Origin: Shewanella profunda
GTDB taxonomy: Bacteria > Pseudomonadota > Gammaproteobacteria > Enterobacterales > Shewanellaceae
NCBI RefSeq assembly: GCF_023283765.1
Contig: NZ_JAKILG010000018.1
Span: 20,140-84,139 of the forward strand
Direction: 5' to 3'
Length of the DNA stretch: 64,000 bases
The number at the start of each line of letters is the position of its first letter. The first letter of the stretch is position 1. The notes beneath the pieces are model-generated. The model had not been told where the DNA came from. It worked only from the letters and a program-made list of their open reading frames with translations, and did not search any database. Shown here in pieces: positions 16,204 through 25,656 of the stretch. The position numbers and the translations under genes were made by a program.

Positions 16204-17427
16204 TTATTTCCAGCCCATTGCCTTTTGGGCAACGGGAATTTTCAGTGGCGGAAACCAAGACAGGAGTCGTAATCCTAAATTACGACCGAGGGCCAAGGGC
16301 CAATATTGGTTTGAAAAGCCACGGACTAAAAATTCGATATTACGGATAGTGCTGTCTCTGTCCTGCTCGCGGGCATGGAGGTACGCATGGGTCACGGCGG
16401 TTGAGCCAATATCCTCACCCTGCGCGAGCGCCGTTTTGAGCACATCGAGCAAACTCACCACATCCCTGAGCCCTAAGTTAAAGCCTTGCCCAGCAATAGG
16501 ATGCAGCGTCTGCGCCGCATTGCCGATAAACACACATCTGTGATGAATTGGCCTTGGCATATAGGACAAATTAAGCGGATAAGCATGGCGCGCGCTAACA
16601 TCGATAAACTTGCCCGCACGGTAACCAAAGGCCTGTTGCAGCGCCGCTAAAAACTCGGCCTTAGGCGCAGTTTGCATCTGTTTAGCACGTTCGTCATCGA
16701 GTGCCCACACGAGGGATAACCGAGGTTGGCCTTGAATATTGCCCATAGGCAAAAGAGCCAACGGGCCAGTTTGAGTAAAACGCTCATAGGCCCAATGTTG
16801 GTGTGGCGTGTCGGTTTGAATATTGGCAATAATCGCGGTTTGCTCAAAAGCGACTTGGGTTACGGGTAAATGAAAACTACTGCGCACTTTGGATTGTAAG
16901 CCATCGGCCGCAACCACAAGTTTGGCTTGAATGCGCTCGCCCGTATTGAGTACTAAGGTATGCCCATCGATGGCGGGCTCCACTTTGGCAAGTTTAGCGG
17001 GGCAATAGAGTTTAACGTCACTATTATTAAGCTCACTAAACAGCACTTGGCCGACACGCTCAAGCTCTACTACTTGGCCTAGGGCATCTAAATAAAATTG
17101 CGCGGCGTTTAACTCCGTCATGCCAAAATGGCCGCGATCCGACACATGGATATTCTTAATCGCCGTGCCCAAATGGGAAAGCCTTGACCATAAACCTAAA
17201 CGGGACAATTCGAAGATAGATCCATGGGCGATGGCAATGGAACGAGCATCAAACCCAGGGTGCGCTTTATCGGGAATATGGGCCTCGATCAAGGCGACAG
17301 AAAATGGGGTTGAAGTTTGAGAAAGGCGCGCGAGTGCCAGCGCCAAAGTTGCCCCCGACATGGCACCGCCTACAATAGCGATGTCGACGTTTTGAACTGA
17401 AGTATCCATGTGATTCGTTACCGTCAT
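16204..17427 (-). CDS. ubiH: 2-octaprenyl-6-methoxyphenol hydroxylase
   Basis: 407 residues with the FAD motif IAIVGGAMSGATLALALARL and the family signature FIGNAAQTLHPIAGQGFNLG. It acts in aerobic ubiquinone biosynthesis at the inner membrane within the Ubi complex. It precedes ubiI on the same strand. In E. coli pepP sits between ygfB and ubiH; here no pepP is present, only a 125-base gap to ygfB. An alternative start six codons downstream is possible; I kept 17427 because a GAATGAGA-like ribosome site precedes it. Confidence 0.9.
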   Translation of the reverse strand: MTVTNHMDTSVQNVDIAIVGGAMSGATLALALARLSQTSTPFSVALIEAHIPDKAHPGFDARSIAIAHGSIFELSRLGLWSRLSHLGTAIKNIHVSDRGHFGMTELNAAQFYLDALGQVVELERVGQVLFSELNNSDVKLYCPAKLAKVEPAIDGHTLVLNTGERIQAKLVVAADGLQSKVRSSFHLPVTQVAFEQTAIIANIQTDTPHQHWAYERFTQTGPLALLPMGNIQGQPRLSLVWALDDERAKQMQTAPKAEFLAALQQAFGYRAGKFIDVSARHAYPLNLSYMPRPIHHRCVFIGNAAQTLHPIAGQGFNLGLRDVVSLLDVLKTALAQGEDIGSTAVTHAYLHAREQDRDSTIRNIEFLVRGFSNQYWPLALGRNLGLRLLSWFPPLKIPVAQKAMGWK

Positions 17428-17552
17428 GGGATCTCATTCAAGCTATGGCATGGCTCAAAAATAGTTGAACCATGTACTAAAAGGTTGGAGTAACAAACTT
17501 AGGAAAGCTTACCAACCTTTTTACATCAAATTAGTTAACCACTACACAGGCA

Positions 17553-18128
17553 TTAGTGAACGACAGCAGTGTCGTGAATCTCACTGTGTGGGATCTCAGG
17601 GCCAAATTCCGAGTAGCACATAATGGCGGCAATACGAACAAACTCCAGCAACTCGATATAGGCAGTTTCAGACTCTTCATCATCAACGACATCAAATTCA
17701 ACTTGGGCTATTTCGGCTAAATCCTTAATCACTTCACGCACTTCAACTGAGGCTTGATTGAGTTTTGGCTGAATAATAGCAATACCCGTTAAGAAGCTTT
17801 GTGCCCAAAGGGATAGCGCCTCAACACGTTTGCTTAGCGGTTCTTCCTCTTCGGGTAGCAAGGGAGTAAAACCAAATTCAAAATCCACTAAACGCGCAAC
17901 TGAATCTTGGAATAACTCACACACCAGTTGATGTAACTGCGCTGGCAGAGGTTGACCGTCGTTCATCAGGTCGAATAAGGGCTTAATCCACATATCGCCG
18001 GTTTGCTCTACGCCACCGCAAATTAAACCAACTAGGGCACCGTGAACTTCCACGGGATGCTGACCAATTTCAGCCGCATCTAAGGCTATTTTTAAGCTCT
18101 CGATGCGTAACGAAGGAGGGGTAGCCAT
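17553..18128 (-). CDS. ygfB: YgfB/UPF0149 family protein
   Basis: 191 residues from the Met at 18128 (MATPPSLRIESLKIALDAAE); the longer open frame to 18467 runs into zapA on the other strand and is spurious. Features: VEVHGALVGLICGGV (about 24-38), an acidic LLPEEEEPLSKRVEALSLW stretch and the C-terminal YIELLEFVRIAAIMCYSE, typical of the UPF0149/YgfB family. The fold is all helical; the molecular role is not settled in most species. It is the first gene of the minus-strand ygfB-ubiH-ubiI run and is divergent from zapA. Confidence 0.93.
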   Translation of the reverse strand: MATPPSLRIESLKIALDAAEIGQHPVEVHGALVGLICGGVEQTGDMWIKPLFDLMNDGQPLPAQLHQLVCELFQDSVARLVDFEFGFTPLLPEEEEPLSKRVEALSLWAQSFLTGIAIIQPKLNQASVEVREVIKDLAEIAQVEFDVVDDEESETAYIELLEFVRIAAIMCYSEFGPEIPHSEIHDTAVVH

Positions 18129-18356
18129 ATCAGATTCCAATAAGAATTTTCCAGCAGCAATGCTAGCAGAGATAAAGACTTGAACCAATACTGAATCCTG
18201 TTTATGCAAAAAATCACTGGTAGATTTTTGGCAACTGCTCACACAAGCAGCAAACAAAACTGTGAATGCACAATCCATTTGCAGCTTACCTTGCACTTTT
18301 AAGATCAGCCCTATATAGTCCGCCCTATCGATGCCATTAAAAGGATCATCCGCAAC

Positions 18357-18659
18357 ATGAGTAATAGTGCAGTTGAAATCACCCTGCTTGGGCGCACCTA
18401 CTCTATCGCTTGTCCGAAAGGCCAAGAGGATGCCTTGCGTATAGTGGCAACTGGGGTTGAGCAACAACTTATCTCACTGAAAAATCGCACCAATAGCTTA
18501 AGTCGTGAAGAAATTGCCATTATGGCGGCGCTGAATATTGGGCACGAGTTGTACCAAGAAAAGCAAAAAAATAAAGATTATATGAAACAAATGGATGACC
18601 GCATCAGCCTGTTGCAGTCAACCCTCGAAAATGCCTTAGTTGAGCGTTCAACTAAATAG
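18357..18659 (+). CDS. zapA: Cell division protein ZapA
   Basis: 100 residues. The N-terminal VEITLLGRTYSIACPKGQED and INxxHEL-like NIGHELYQEKQK followed by a C-terminal coiled coil (MDDRISLLQSTLENAL) are typical of ZapA, which bundles FtsZ protofilaments at midcell. It lies directly upstream of 6S RNA and fau, the conserved gammaproteobacterial order zapA-ssrS-fau, and is divergent from ygfB. Confidence 0.95.
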   Translation: MSNSAVEITLLGRTYSIACPKGQEDALRIVATGVEQQLISLKNRTNSLSREEIAIMAALNIGHELYQEKQKNKDYMKQMDDRISLLQSTLENALVERSTK

Positions 18660-18775
18660 ATTTAAACTGTGCGACTGGGTTATTTAGCCACTCGATTTCA
18701 AACAAGAGTTGCACAGTGAATGGTTAAACTGGCCTATACTCTTAAGGCAATGTTTAGCGATTCAATACCGTTTTT

Positions 18776-18953
18776 GCTCCCTGGGGTGCAGGCCAACTGG
18801 TAATGTCCCTGTGCCGATAATTTTGATCTCAGGGTGAATGTTTTACTGACATTGAGCATGCTCGGCTCGTACCGAGAAGCCTTAGGAAGTAATCATTTAC
18901 CCGCCTTGAACCTACGGTTCAAGGGCTACACCGGTAGCGGCATTCTGGGGAGC
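18776..18953 (+). ncRNA. ssrS: 6S RNA
   Basis: The interval between zapA and fau carries hallmark 6S RNA blocks: GAGCATGCTCGG ... CCGAGAAGCC in the central region, CCTTGAACC-(T)ACGGTTCAAGGG (terminal-side hairpin), and closing ends GCTCCC / GGGGAGC that pair. It binds sigma-70 RNA polymerase and represses many promoters in stationary phase. Ends are set from the closing helix and are approximate. A TATACT box at about 18735-18740 could be the -10 of its promoter. The fau start is 11 bases after the mature 3' end, so fau is probably cotranscribed. Confidence 0.92.
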
Positions 18954-18964
18954 ATCTTATTTCT

Positions 18965-19612
18965 ATGTCTATCTATTCCAAGGTTTCAGACCCGACTCTT
19001 CCCGCTGAAGGGAAAACGTTGCAGATTGCCTGCAAAGCCAATCGAGATCAATTAAGAAAAACCATCCGCACCGCCCGCAAATCCCTGTCAGCAACTGCGC
19101 AAACCCAAGCAAGCCTAGATGCACGCCAATATATGCTCAATGAGCTTAAAGCTAAAAATGCTCAGCATGTTGCACTCTATTTAACCCATGACGGTGAGTT
19201 AGCTACAGCACCGCTTATTGATGCGCTTTGGCAGCTCGGTATTCAAACCTATCTTCCGAGGTTGCATCCCTTTAATGCTGGGCAATTAGTGTTTTTGCAT
19301 TACACAGTGGATACACCCATGCAGGTGAATCAATTTGGGATCTTAGAACCTAAATTAGATGTGCGCGCCATTATGCCCATAGGGCAGCTTGATGTAGTGG
19401 TCACGCCGCTGGTCGCCTTTGATCTTGAAGGTAATCGTATGGGGATGGGGGGCGGTTATTACGATAGAACGCTCGCGAATTGGCAGCATCAAGGCAAACC
19501 TTTGCCTATGGGTTACGCCCACGACTGTCAGCAAGTCACCAGCTTACCCTGCGAACATTGGGATGTACCTTTACCTATTATCATCACCCCAAGTCGCGTA
19601 TTGAAATTCTAA
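18965..19612 (+). CDS. fau: 5-formyltetrahydrofolate cyclo-ligase
   Basis: 215 residues. It converts 5-formyl-THF to 5,10-methenyl-THF with ATP. Landmarks: the N-terminal basic RDQLRKTIRTARKSLSA region, PRLHPFNAGQLVF in the middle and the C-terminal GMGGGYYDRTLANW loop that is diagnostic of the family. It follows 6S RNA, the conserved ssrS-fau (ygfA) arrangement. Together with gcvTHP and folM nearby, the region is rich in folate one-carbon genes. Start could be slightly internal; 18965 is the first Met after the 6S RNA 3' end. Confidence 0.93.
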   Translation: MSIYSKVSDPTLPAEGKTLQIACKANRDQLRKTIRTARKSLSATAQTQASLDARQYMLNELKAKNAQHVALYLTHDGELATAPLIDALWQLGIQTYLPRLHPFNAGQLVFLHYTVDTPMQVNQFGILEPKLDVRAIMPIGQLDVVVTPLVAFDLEGNRMGMGGGYYDRTLANWQHQGKPLPMGYAHDCQQVTSLPCEHWDVPLPIIITPSRVLKF

Positions 19613-19647
19613 TAAGAGGATCTAGATTCTAGGTGCTAGATTCTCAT

Positions 19648-20364
19648 TTACTTTAAATGACGACCACCATCAACATTATGGCTGCGGCCAGTGACATAAC
19701 GGCTATTAAGCAGATACTCCACTAAGTCGATGATTTCGCGATTCCCCGCCTCTTTTGGCAGTAGTGCTTTCGCTAAGGTTTTCTGCTGATACTCAGTATT
19801 ATCGCCCGCATTAAATAAAATCATCGCAGGCGCAATCGAATTCACTTTCACCTCGGGCGCTAACTTGGCCGCAAAAGACAAAGTCATATTGTGCAGCGCA
19901 GCTTTGCTGGCAGCATAGGCGATATGCTTCTGACTGCCCTTCTCCATCACATAGTCAGTAATATGAATCACATCACTCGCCCCTATCTCACCATTAGCAC
20001 CAGCACGTAGCTGCGCCTCTAAGGCCAAATTCAATTGGTATGGCACACTCACATGCACTTGCATCATACGTTGCAGCACTTCGTTAGGCGCATAAGGGCT
20101 GCTATCGGCTAGCCAGTCCGATGCATTGTGAATAATGGCGCGAATTTGCGGTAGTTTAGTTAACTCATCAATTAAGGATTGGACTTGGGCATCATCATAA
20201 AAATCACCTTGATACAAAATGGCGCCTAGGGACTTAAGCTCATCAATGCTAGCGTAATGACTGCGATAAGTACCAATCACGCGCTGACCTTGGGCGAGAA
20301 AATGTTTGGCTAAGGCGTAGCCGATGCGCTTACCCACGCCTGTGATTATGATGGGAGATGTCAT
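19648..20364 (-). CDS. folM: Dihydromonapterin reductase FolM
   Basis: 238-residue short-chain dehydrogenase. The N-terminal TGVGKRIGYALAKHFLAQG has the GxxxRIG variant that marks the PTR1/FolM pteridine reductases, as opposed to general SDRs. The catalytic Tyr/Lys are in IAYAASKAALHNM. The end GRSHNVDGGRHLK is also typical. It reduces dihydromonapterin/dihydropteridines with NADPH. It is convergent with fau, with a short (35-base) gap. Confidence 0.88.
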   Translation of the reverse strand: MTSPIIITGVGKRIGYALAKHFLAQGQRVIGTYRSHYASIDELKSLGAILYQGDFYDDAQVQSLIDELTKLPQIRAIIHNASDWLADSSPYAPNEVLQRMMQVHVSVPYQLNLALEAQLRAGANGEIGASDVIHITDYVMEKGSQKHIAYAASKAALHNMTLSFAAKLAPEVKVNSIAPAMILFNAGDNTEYQQKTLAKALLPKEAGNREIIDLVEYLLNSRYVTGRSHNVDGGRHLK

Positions 20365-20571
20365 ACCTATCCTTCGTTTGCCAGTCTGTTATTTGCTCGG
20401 TTTTAAGTCGTTCACTTAAACGTGAGCAATCACATTAAACTGATGAATAACCAATAGCTTACTGTATTCTTTTAAATTTAGCCTAACAAAAAGGCCATTA
20501 AGCAAGGCTGTTTCGATCTAAAGAGCTTGATCCTTCGTATACTAAGGGTCAAACATTCAGAGGTGATATCG

Positions 20572-20970
20572 ATGGAACTGCGGATTTTTTACGATGGTAA
20601 TTGCCCATTATGTAGCGCAGAGATGCGTCAACTAAAGGCGCGCGACCCTCACAATCTGATTGAACTAGCTGATTTAAATGCTGCTGATTTTAGTCAGCAT
20701 TTCAGTCATATAGATAAAAACTATGCCAATACCATTCTGCATGGAGAAACCGCTACAGGGGAGTTGTTACTCGGGCTCGAGGTCACCTGTAAAGCTTGGG
20801 CGCTAACGGGCACACGATCTTGGGTGCAACTTTTACGCCTGCCAATCATAAAACCCGTTGCCGATTGGTGCTATCTCAGATTCGCTAAACACAGATACCG
20901 CATCTCCTATTTACTGACCGGCAAAGCGCGCTGCGACGATAATTGCCAACTTCCCAGTAAACGCCGCTAG
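20572..20970 (+). CDS. Thiol-disulfide oxidoreductase DCC family protein (DUF393)
   Basis: 132 residues from MELRIFYDGNCPLCSAEM. FYDGNCPLC contains the D-x-x-C-x-x-C motif of the DCC/DUF393 family. A second hallmark, the C-terminal ADWCYLRFAKHRYRISYLL, is present. The family is predicted to adopt a thioredoxin-like fold; substrates are unknown. The upstream extension to 20527 is rejected because a good AGAGGTGA ribosome site precedes 20572. Convergent with mdh across a shared terminator. Confidence 0.88.
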   Translation: MELRIFYDGNCPLCSAEMRQLKARDPHNLIELADLNAADFSQHFSHIDKNYANTILHGETATGELLLGLEVTCKAWALTGTRSWVQLLRLPIIKPVADWCYLRFAKHRYRISYLLTGKARCDDNCQLPSKRR

Positions 20971-20996
20971 GCTCAGGAATAGTAAAACGCAGATAT

Positions 20997-21026
20997 AAAA
21001 ACGGAGCACAATGGCTCCGTTTTTTA
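20997..21026. terminator. Shared terminator between DUF393 gene and mdh
   Basis: AAAAACGGAGC - ACAAT - GGCTCCGTTTTTT forms an uninterrupted stem with A and T runs on either side and serves both converging genes. Confidence 0.88.
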
Positions 21027-21047
21027 ACGCTTAATAATCAGACAAGA

Positions 21048-21983
21048 TTATTTAACAAAATCGACGCCTAGTTTGATATCGCCTTTCAGCGTATCTAACA
21101 TAGAATCACGGGCGTTAGCTTCGAATGCACTCAATTCACCATAAGGCAGTACTTTTTCAATACCGTTTTTGCCTAACAGCACAGGTTGTGCGAAGAATTC
21201 TGCGTGCTCGCTACCGCCGTCAACATAAGCGCATTCAACCACGCCTTGTTCACCTTGCAGACCACGAACCAGAGACAGACCAAAACGGCAGGCCGCTTGA
21301 CCCATAGACAGAGTCGCACTACCGCCACCGGCTTTAGCTTCAACCACTTCTGTACCCGCGTTTTGGATACGAGTCGTCATAGATGCCACTTCTTCGTCGG
21401 TGAAAGTCACGCCTTCAACCTGAGACAGCAATGGCAGAATGGTCACGCCGCTATGGCCACCGATCACATTCACTTTAACGTCAGCAACGTTCAGGCCTTT
21501 TAGTTCGGCGATGAAGGTTTCTGAGCGAATAACGTCCAGAGTTGTTACACCGAATAAACGGTTTTTATCGTAAACGCCCGCTTTTTTCATCACTTCTGCA
21601 GCGATAGCCACTGTGGTATTGACTGGGTTAGTAATGATACCCACAAGCGCTTTAGGGCAAGTCGCTGCCACTTTCTCGATCAGGTTGCGAACAATACCCG
21701 CGTTAATATTGAACAGATCAGAACGATCCATACCAGGCTTACGCGCAACACCAGCAGAAATGAGAACAACGTCAGCACCCACTAGGGCAGGCGTTGGATC
21801 TTCACCAGCAAAACCTTTGATTTCAACAGCTGTTGGGATGTGGCTCAAGTCAACCGCAACACCCGGGGTCACCGGTGCGATATCATATAGAGACAATTGT
21901 GAACCCGCAGGCAGTTGAGTTTTTAACAGTAGGGCAAGAGCCTGGCCGATACCACCAGCAGCACCAAGTACAGCAACTTTCAT
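21048..21983 (-). CDS. mdh: Malate dehydrogenase (NAD)
   Basis: 311 residues from [20 protein letters not shown], the canonical Mdh N-terminus; the 20-residue upstream extension is not conserved. It oxidises malate to oxaloacetate in the TCA cycle. NAD-binding GAAGGIGQ, substrate-binding [12 protein letters not shown], and catalytic region [15 protein letters not shown] are present. Convergent with the DUF393 gene and divergent from argR, as in many gammaproteobacteria. Confidence 0.97.
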   Translation of the reverse strand: MKVAVLGAAGGIGQALALLLKTQLPAGSQLSLYDIAPVTPGVAVDLSHIPTAVEIKGFAGEDPTPALVGADVVLISAGVARKPGMDRSDLFNINAGIVRNLIEKVAATCPKALVGIITNPVNTTVAIAAEVMKKAGVYDKNRLFGVTTLDVIRSETFIAELKGLNVADVKVNVIGGHSGVTILPLLSQVEGVTFTDEEVASMTTRIQNAGTEVVEAKAGGGSATLSMGQAACRFGLSLVRGLQGEQGVVECAYVDGGSEHAEFFAQPVLLGKNGIEKVLPYGELSAFEANARDSMLDTLKGDIKLGVDFVK

Positions 21984-22182
21984 AGTTATCTCCGTTATTT
22001 CTCGGATTATGTGTGACATAGATCTAATTTCCGTTGCCGCCACATTACTGGAATGTCACAACAATTTCAATTATCCCTTAGTCGTGGAGATAAAGATTTA
22101 TAGTATTCACCTCTGCTAACGCTGAATATTTGCTCTATCTTGTGGACATCATGGCGAAAGCTGGTACTAGCCTCACATTTAA

Positions 22183-22200
22183 AGTGAATTTTTATTCAAT
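22183..22200. promoter_or_regulatory. ARG box upstream of argR
   Basis: AGTGAATTTTTATTCAAT contains the perfect palindromic core TGAAT-TTTT-ATTCA of the ArgR operator. It lies just upstream of the argR -35 element and about 85 bases before the argR start, fitting autoregulation. It is also in the shared mdh-argR intergenic region and could affect mdh. Confidence 0.75.
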
Positions 22201-22215
22201 CAATCTGGTTAATTG

Positions 22216-22244
22216 TTGACAATTTTTCTAGAACTATTCAAAAT
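22216..22244 (+). promoter_or_regulatory. argR sigma-70 promoter
   Basis: TTGACA (22216-22221) and CAAAAT (22239-22244) separated by 17 bases, about 35 bases upstream of the argR ATG. Confidence 0.6.
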
Positions 22245-22278
22245 GAGCCTGTTTTTTTGAATAACGAATAATAACATT

Positions 22279-22749
22279 ATGCAAACGACCAAGAATCAGG
22301 ATGACCTTGTTAGAATTTTTAAGTCGATTTTGAAAGAAGAGCGCTTTGGCTCTCAAAGTGAAATCGTCGCCGCCTTGCAAGCAGAAGGCTTTGGCAATAT
22401 CAATCAATCAAAAGTATCGCGGATGCTCAGCAAGTTCGGCGCGGTGCGGACTCGCAACGCTAAGCAAGAAATGGTGTATTGCTTACCCGCCGAGTTAGGT
22501 GTACCCACAGCGGGCAGCCCATTAAAGAATTTGGTGCTCGATGTTGACCACAATCAAGCCATGATAGTAGTGCGGACCAGCCCAGGCGCAGCACAATTAA
22601 TTGCTCGGTTATTGGATTCAATTGGTAAGCCTGAAGGGATTTTGGGGACGATTGCCGGTGATGACACTATCTTTATTTGTCCATCGAGCATCCAAGATAT
22701 CGCCGATACCTTAGAAACCATCAAATCTTTATTCAATTACGCAGAATAA
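22279..22749 (+). CDS. argR: Arginine repressor
   Basis: 156 residues, normal ArgR length. The N-terminal winged helix ([20 protein letters not shown] and [18 protein letters not shown]) binds ARG boxes. The C-terminal domain has [16 protein letters not shown] and [13 protein letters not shown], containing the GTIAGDDTI arginine-binding/hexamerisation motif. It represses arginine biosynthesis in the presence of arginine and probably its own gene through the box at 22183-22200. A strong terminator follows. Confidence 0.97.
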   Translation: MQTTKNQDDLVRIFKSILKEERFGSQSEIVAALQAEGFGNINQSKVSRMLSKFGAVRTRNAKQEMVYCLPAELGVPTAGSPLKNLVLDVDHNQAMIVVRTSPGAAQLIARLLDSIGKPEGILGTIAGDDTIFICPSSIQDIADTLETIKSLFNYAE

Positions 22750-22752
22750 AAA

Positions 22753-22782
22753 AACAGGTCAGCACGCTGACCTGTTCTATTT
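22753..22782 (+). terminator. argR terminator
   Basis: AACAGGTCAGC - AC - GCTGACCTGTT, 11-bp arms, followed by CTATTT; A-rich on the other side so it may work on both strands. Confidence 0.85.
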
Positions 22783-22860
22783 CATCTGTACGCATTTCGG
22801 TACAGTTTTTAGGTTAAATTTTTACTCAACGCCATTATTTTACAGGCATTCACTGTCAGC

Positions 22861-23493
22861 TTAGTAAGCAACACTCATGCGCTGATTTGGATGAGAACTG
22901 CTTTCAGCCTCGTCTAACATGGCTTTAGCGTAATCCGTTACAGAGATACGGCTTTGACCATTCGCATCGGTAAAGAAGCTGTCGCCTCCTACACGGTATG
23001 GGCCTTCACTCTCTCCGGGATAAATCTCTGCAGCTGGGCTGACAAATGTCCAATTAATCGCTGTTTTAGCTTCTCTAAATACCTTTAATGCTTCAACCGC
23101 CGCTAACGCTTCGCTCTTGTAAGCTTCGGGGAAATCTGGGCTAGAAAGCAATATAACACCCGGCGCAATTTCTAAACTCCCTGCACCACCAACCCAGAGT
23201 AAGCGCGGCACTTTAGCTTCAGGTAATACAGCTAATAAATTGTTGACCGTTTTAGCCACTATTTCGTGGTTTTGTGCGGCACGGCCACTGATAGCGGCGA
23301 TCACGACATCCACGTTGGTAAAGCTCTCCACCACTAGTGGCTGATTTAAATCGACAGTGCGCACTACCACATCCGTTGCTGGTAACTTGCTTGGATCACG
23401 AACAAACGCTGTGACTTCATGCCCTCGGCTCAGGGCTTCTTTTAAAATTGCACTACCAATCCAGCCCGTTGCACCTAAAACTGCGATTTTCAT
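22861..23493 (-). CDS. NAD(P)-binding oxidoreductase (atypical SDR / NmrA-like)
   Basis: 210 residues with the N-terminal dinucleotide motif IAVLGATGWIGSAILKEAL and HEVTAFVRDPSKLP, as in the NAD(P)H-binding YwnB/BVR-B-like family of atypical short-chain dehydrogenases. LLWVGGAGSLEIAPG in the middle is typical of that family. Substrate unknown. It is divergent from a LysR-type regulator (start 23600) with a gap of about 105 bases, the usual layout for a LysR controlling its neighbour. Confidence 0.85.
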   Translation of the reverse strand: MKIAVLGATGWIGSAILKEALSRGHEVTAFVRDPSKLPATDVVVRTVDLNQPLVVESFTNVDVVIAAISGRAAQNHEIVAKTVNNLLAVLPEAKVPRLLWVGGAGSLEIAPGVILLSSPDFPEAYKSEALAAVEALKVFREAKTAINWTFVSPAAEIYPGESEGPYRVGGDSFFTDANGQSRISVTDYAKAMLDEAESSSHPNQRMSVAY

Positions 23494-23599
23494 TTTGTTA
23501 CCTTATTCAGATGGTTTACATTGAATTCAGTTTACTTGGAATATTTCACGTGATAAATATCGATAAATGAGCAAGATTGTTTCAGATTGGGATACTAAT

Positions 23600-24508
23600 A
23601 TGGATAAGATTGCCGCAATACGCAGTTTTGTCGAAGTGGCAAACTGCGGCAGCTTTACCAAGGCTGCACAACACCTCGACCTAAGTCGATTACAGGTTTC
23701 GCGCCATATTCAGGAAATTGAACTATGGCTCAATTTACGCTTATTGCACCGTACCACCCGTAGTGTGAGCCTAACGCTACAGGGGGAAGAAGCCCTGCAG
23801 TATTGCCAACGCGTACTCAGTGAAGTTGCCGCTATGGAGAGCAGAGCACATAGTCATAATACTGAACTCGTCGGTAGTATCAGAATCGCAACACCGATAG
23901 GACTGGGTCAGCACAGTCTGTTTGATGTTGTCGATCGATTTATCAAACTACACCCTAAGGTCAATATCCAACTGGCCATGTCGGACAGTTTTGCCCAATT
24001 GGTCGATGAGAGGGTTGATGTAGCACTGCGCTACACCGAGCAACCCGATGAGAATTTAATTGCGCGGCGTTTAATGACTATTGATGCGGTAGTCTGCGCC
24101 GCACCGACTTATCTTGCTAATTCAAGCTCCCTGAGTGAACCGATTGATTTATTGGCACATAATTGCCTTATCCACACAGCTCAGCAAAGTTGGCATTTTC
24201 TAAACAATCAACAGAGTGAAGTGATCAAAGTAACAGGTAACCTCAAAGCCAACGATATGGGAGTATTAGTTAGCGCAGCACTGCGGGGACACGGAATTGT
24301 ACGTCTACCCTGTGACTTAGCTAATCAGTACCTTGCCAGCGGCCAGCTCCAAGAAGTCTTACCCGACTTTACGACTCCGGGTCAAACCCTGTGGGCCGTA
24401 TATTTATCCCGAAGTTATCAGCAGATTTTAGTCAGAGCCTTTATCGATTTCACCGCCCAGCAGTGGCAACTCGATATCAAGAAATGGACGCCAGCCCATC
24501 TGGTTTAA
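23600..24508 (+). CDS. LysR-family transcriptional regulator
   Basis: 302 residues from MDKIAAIRSFVEVANCGSF; the ORF extension to 23567 is not needed. N-terminal HTH: SFTKAAQHLDLSRLQVSRHI then LWLNLRLLHRTTRSVSLT. The C-terminal periplasmic-binding-like effector domain includes VDVALRYTEQPDENLIARR, as in the CrgA/PecT-like subgroup. It probably regulates the divergent NAD(P)-binding oxidoreductase gene. A terminator follows. Confidence 0.88.
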   Translation: MDKIAAIRSFVEVANCGSFTKAAQHLDLSRLQVSRHIQEIELWLNLRLLHRTTRSVSLTLQGEEALQYCQRVLSEVAAMESRAHSHNTELVGSIRIATPIGLGQHSLFDVVDRFIKLHPKVNIQLAMSDSFAQLVDERVDVALRYTEQPDENLIARRLMTIDAVVCAAPTYLANSSSLSEPIDLLAHNCLIHTAQQSWHFLNNQQSEVIKVTGNLKANDMGVLVSAALRGHGIVRLPCDLANQYLASGQLQEVLPDFTTPGQTLWAVYLSRSYQQILVRAFIDFTAQQWQLDIKKWTPAHLV

Positions 24509-24515
24509 CCATAAA

Positions 24516-24548
24516 AAACGCACTTAATGCTCAAGCATAAGTGCGTTT
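24516..24548. terminator. Terminator between LysR gene and tyrA
   Basis: AAACGCACTTA-ATGC-TCAA-GCAT-AAGTGCGTTT hairpin with an A run before and T run after; convergent genes on both sides. Confidence 0.85.
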
Positions 24549-24582
24549 GATTGGTGTTTGCTTTAGTCGCTTTAGAGAGCGC

Positions 24583-25518
24583 TTATTCGTCAAACTGCAA
24601 CATAAAATCTAAGGCTGGCGCGAAGAAGGATGATCCTGTCATCGCCTTAGTAAAATGCATTAAGTGATCGTGGTTTCCCGCACCATCACCAAACATCATG
24701 CTATGCAACATTTGTTCAAAATGCTCCGGTGTACGGCAGTTAGAAATAAACATCAAACCTTGCTGTTTAAGTGAGCCGTAGGGCATACTTTGACGCAAAA
24801 TTTCAATCGAGTTTCCATCAACATCCTTAAGATTTACGCGCTTGATATGGCTTGTTAACGGCTTATCTTCCGATTCATACTCAATATTATCTTGCTTAGT
24901 TCGACCAAAAATATCTTCTTGTTTTTTAAGTGGTAATCTATGCCATTTACTGAGGTTATGGACATATTTTTGCACATGGATATAGCTACCACCTTTAAAC
25001 TCAGAATCTTCATCCCCCACCAATGCCACTTCCTGACGGTGACGACCTTTGGGGTTTTCAGTACCATCAACAAATCCAGTCAAATCGCGGCTATCCATAA
25101 ATCTAAAACCGCGTTCTTCTTCGACTAATTCCACTAAATCTTCAAACATTTGGCTTATTTCATTGGCAACCAAATGCAAAATATCGTAACGATCGCAACG
25201 AATATGCACGAATAAATCGTATTCGATTGCAGGCGCCTCACGACTACCTACTTGCATTGCGGGGAAAGGTTTGAGCATTTCTGGGCGAGAGTCTGGATAT
25301 AGGCTATCCCAATAGTTAGCACCAATAGCGACAAAGCCATTGAATGCACTATCGGAATACTGATCTGTCAGCTCATAAATATACTGCGCGACGTTGGCAA
25401 TACAGGGACGTAATTGAGACTCAACATTATCATTCGCAGTAAACATCAAATAGATACTATGTAAGTTCCCCTCTGCACACACACCCAACTGTTCACGTGG
25501 CATATTTTGGATATCCAT
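24583..25518 (-). CDS. tyrA: Dye-decolorizing (Dyp-type) peroxidase, TyrA-like
   Basis: 311 residues. It contains the family signature GFVDGTENP (about residues 145-153; GxxDG with the catalytic Asp) and a downstream conserved His region (YIHVQKYVHNLSKWHRLP) that supplies the proximal haem ligand. The sequence closely resembles the structurally characterised Shewanella TyrA, a haem peroxidase of the Dyp B/P class. No signal peptide is visible, so it is cytoplasmic or encapsulated; no encapsulin gene is adjacent. The symbol follows the Shewanella naming and is not the chorismate mutase TyrA. Confidence 0.9.
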   Translation of the reverse strand: MDIQNMPREQLGVCAEGNLHSIYLMFTANDNVESQLRPCIANVAQYIYELTDQYSDSAFNGFVAIGANYWDSLYPDSRPEMLKPFPAMQVGSREAPAIEYDLFVHIRCDRYDILHLVANEISQMFEDLVELVEEERGFRFMDSRDLTGFVDGTENPKGRHRQEVALVGDEDSEFKGGSYIHVQKYVHNLSKWHRLPLKKQEDIFGRTKQDNIEYESEDKPLTSHIKRVNLKDVDGNSIEILRQSMPYGSLKQQGLMFISNCRTPEHFEQMLHSMMFGDGAGNHDHLMHFTKAMTGSSFFAPALDFMLQFDE

Positions 25519-25656
25519 CTAGTTATTACCCTTTCTATAAATTCATTTTCGGCAATATTATCCGCAACTTTACCTAAAAATGACATTAACTAACGCACAA
25601 TTTACCCGAATAAATTTACCAATGTTCACCGATCATAACGTAGCGATGACGTTAGA

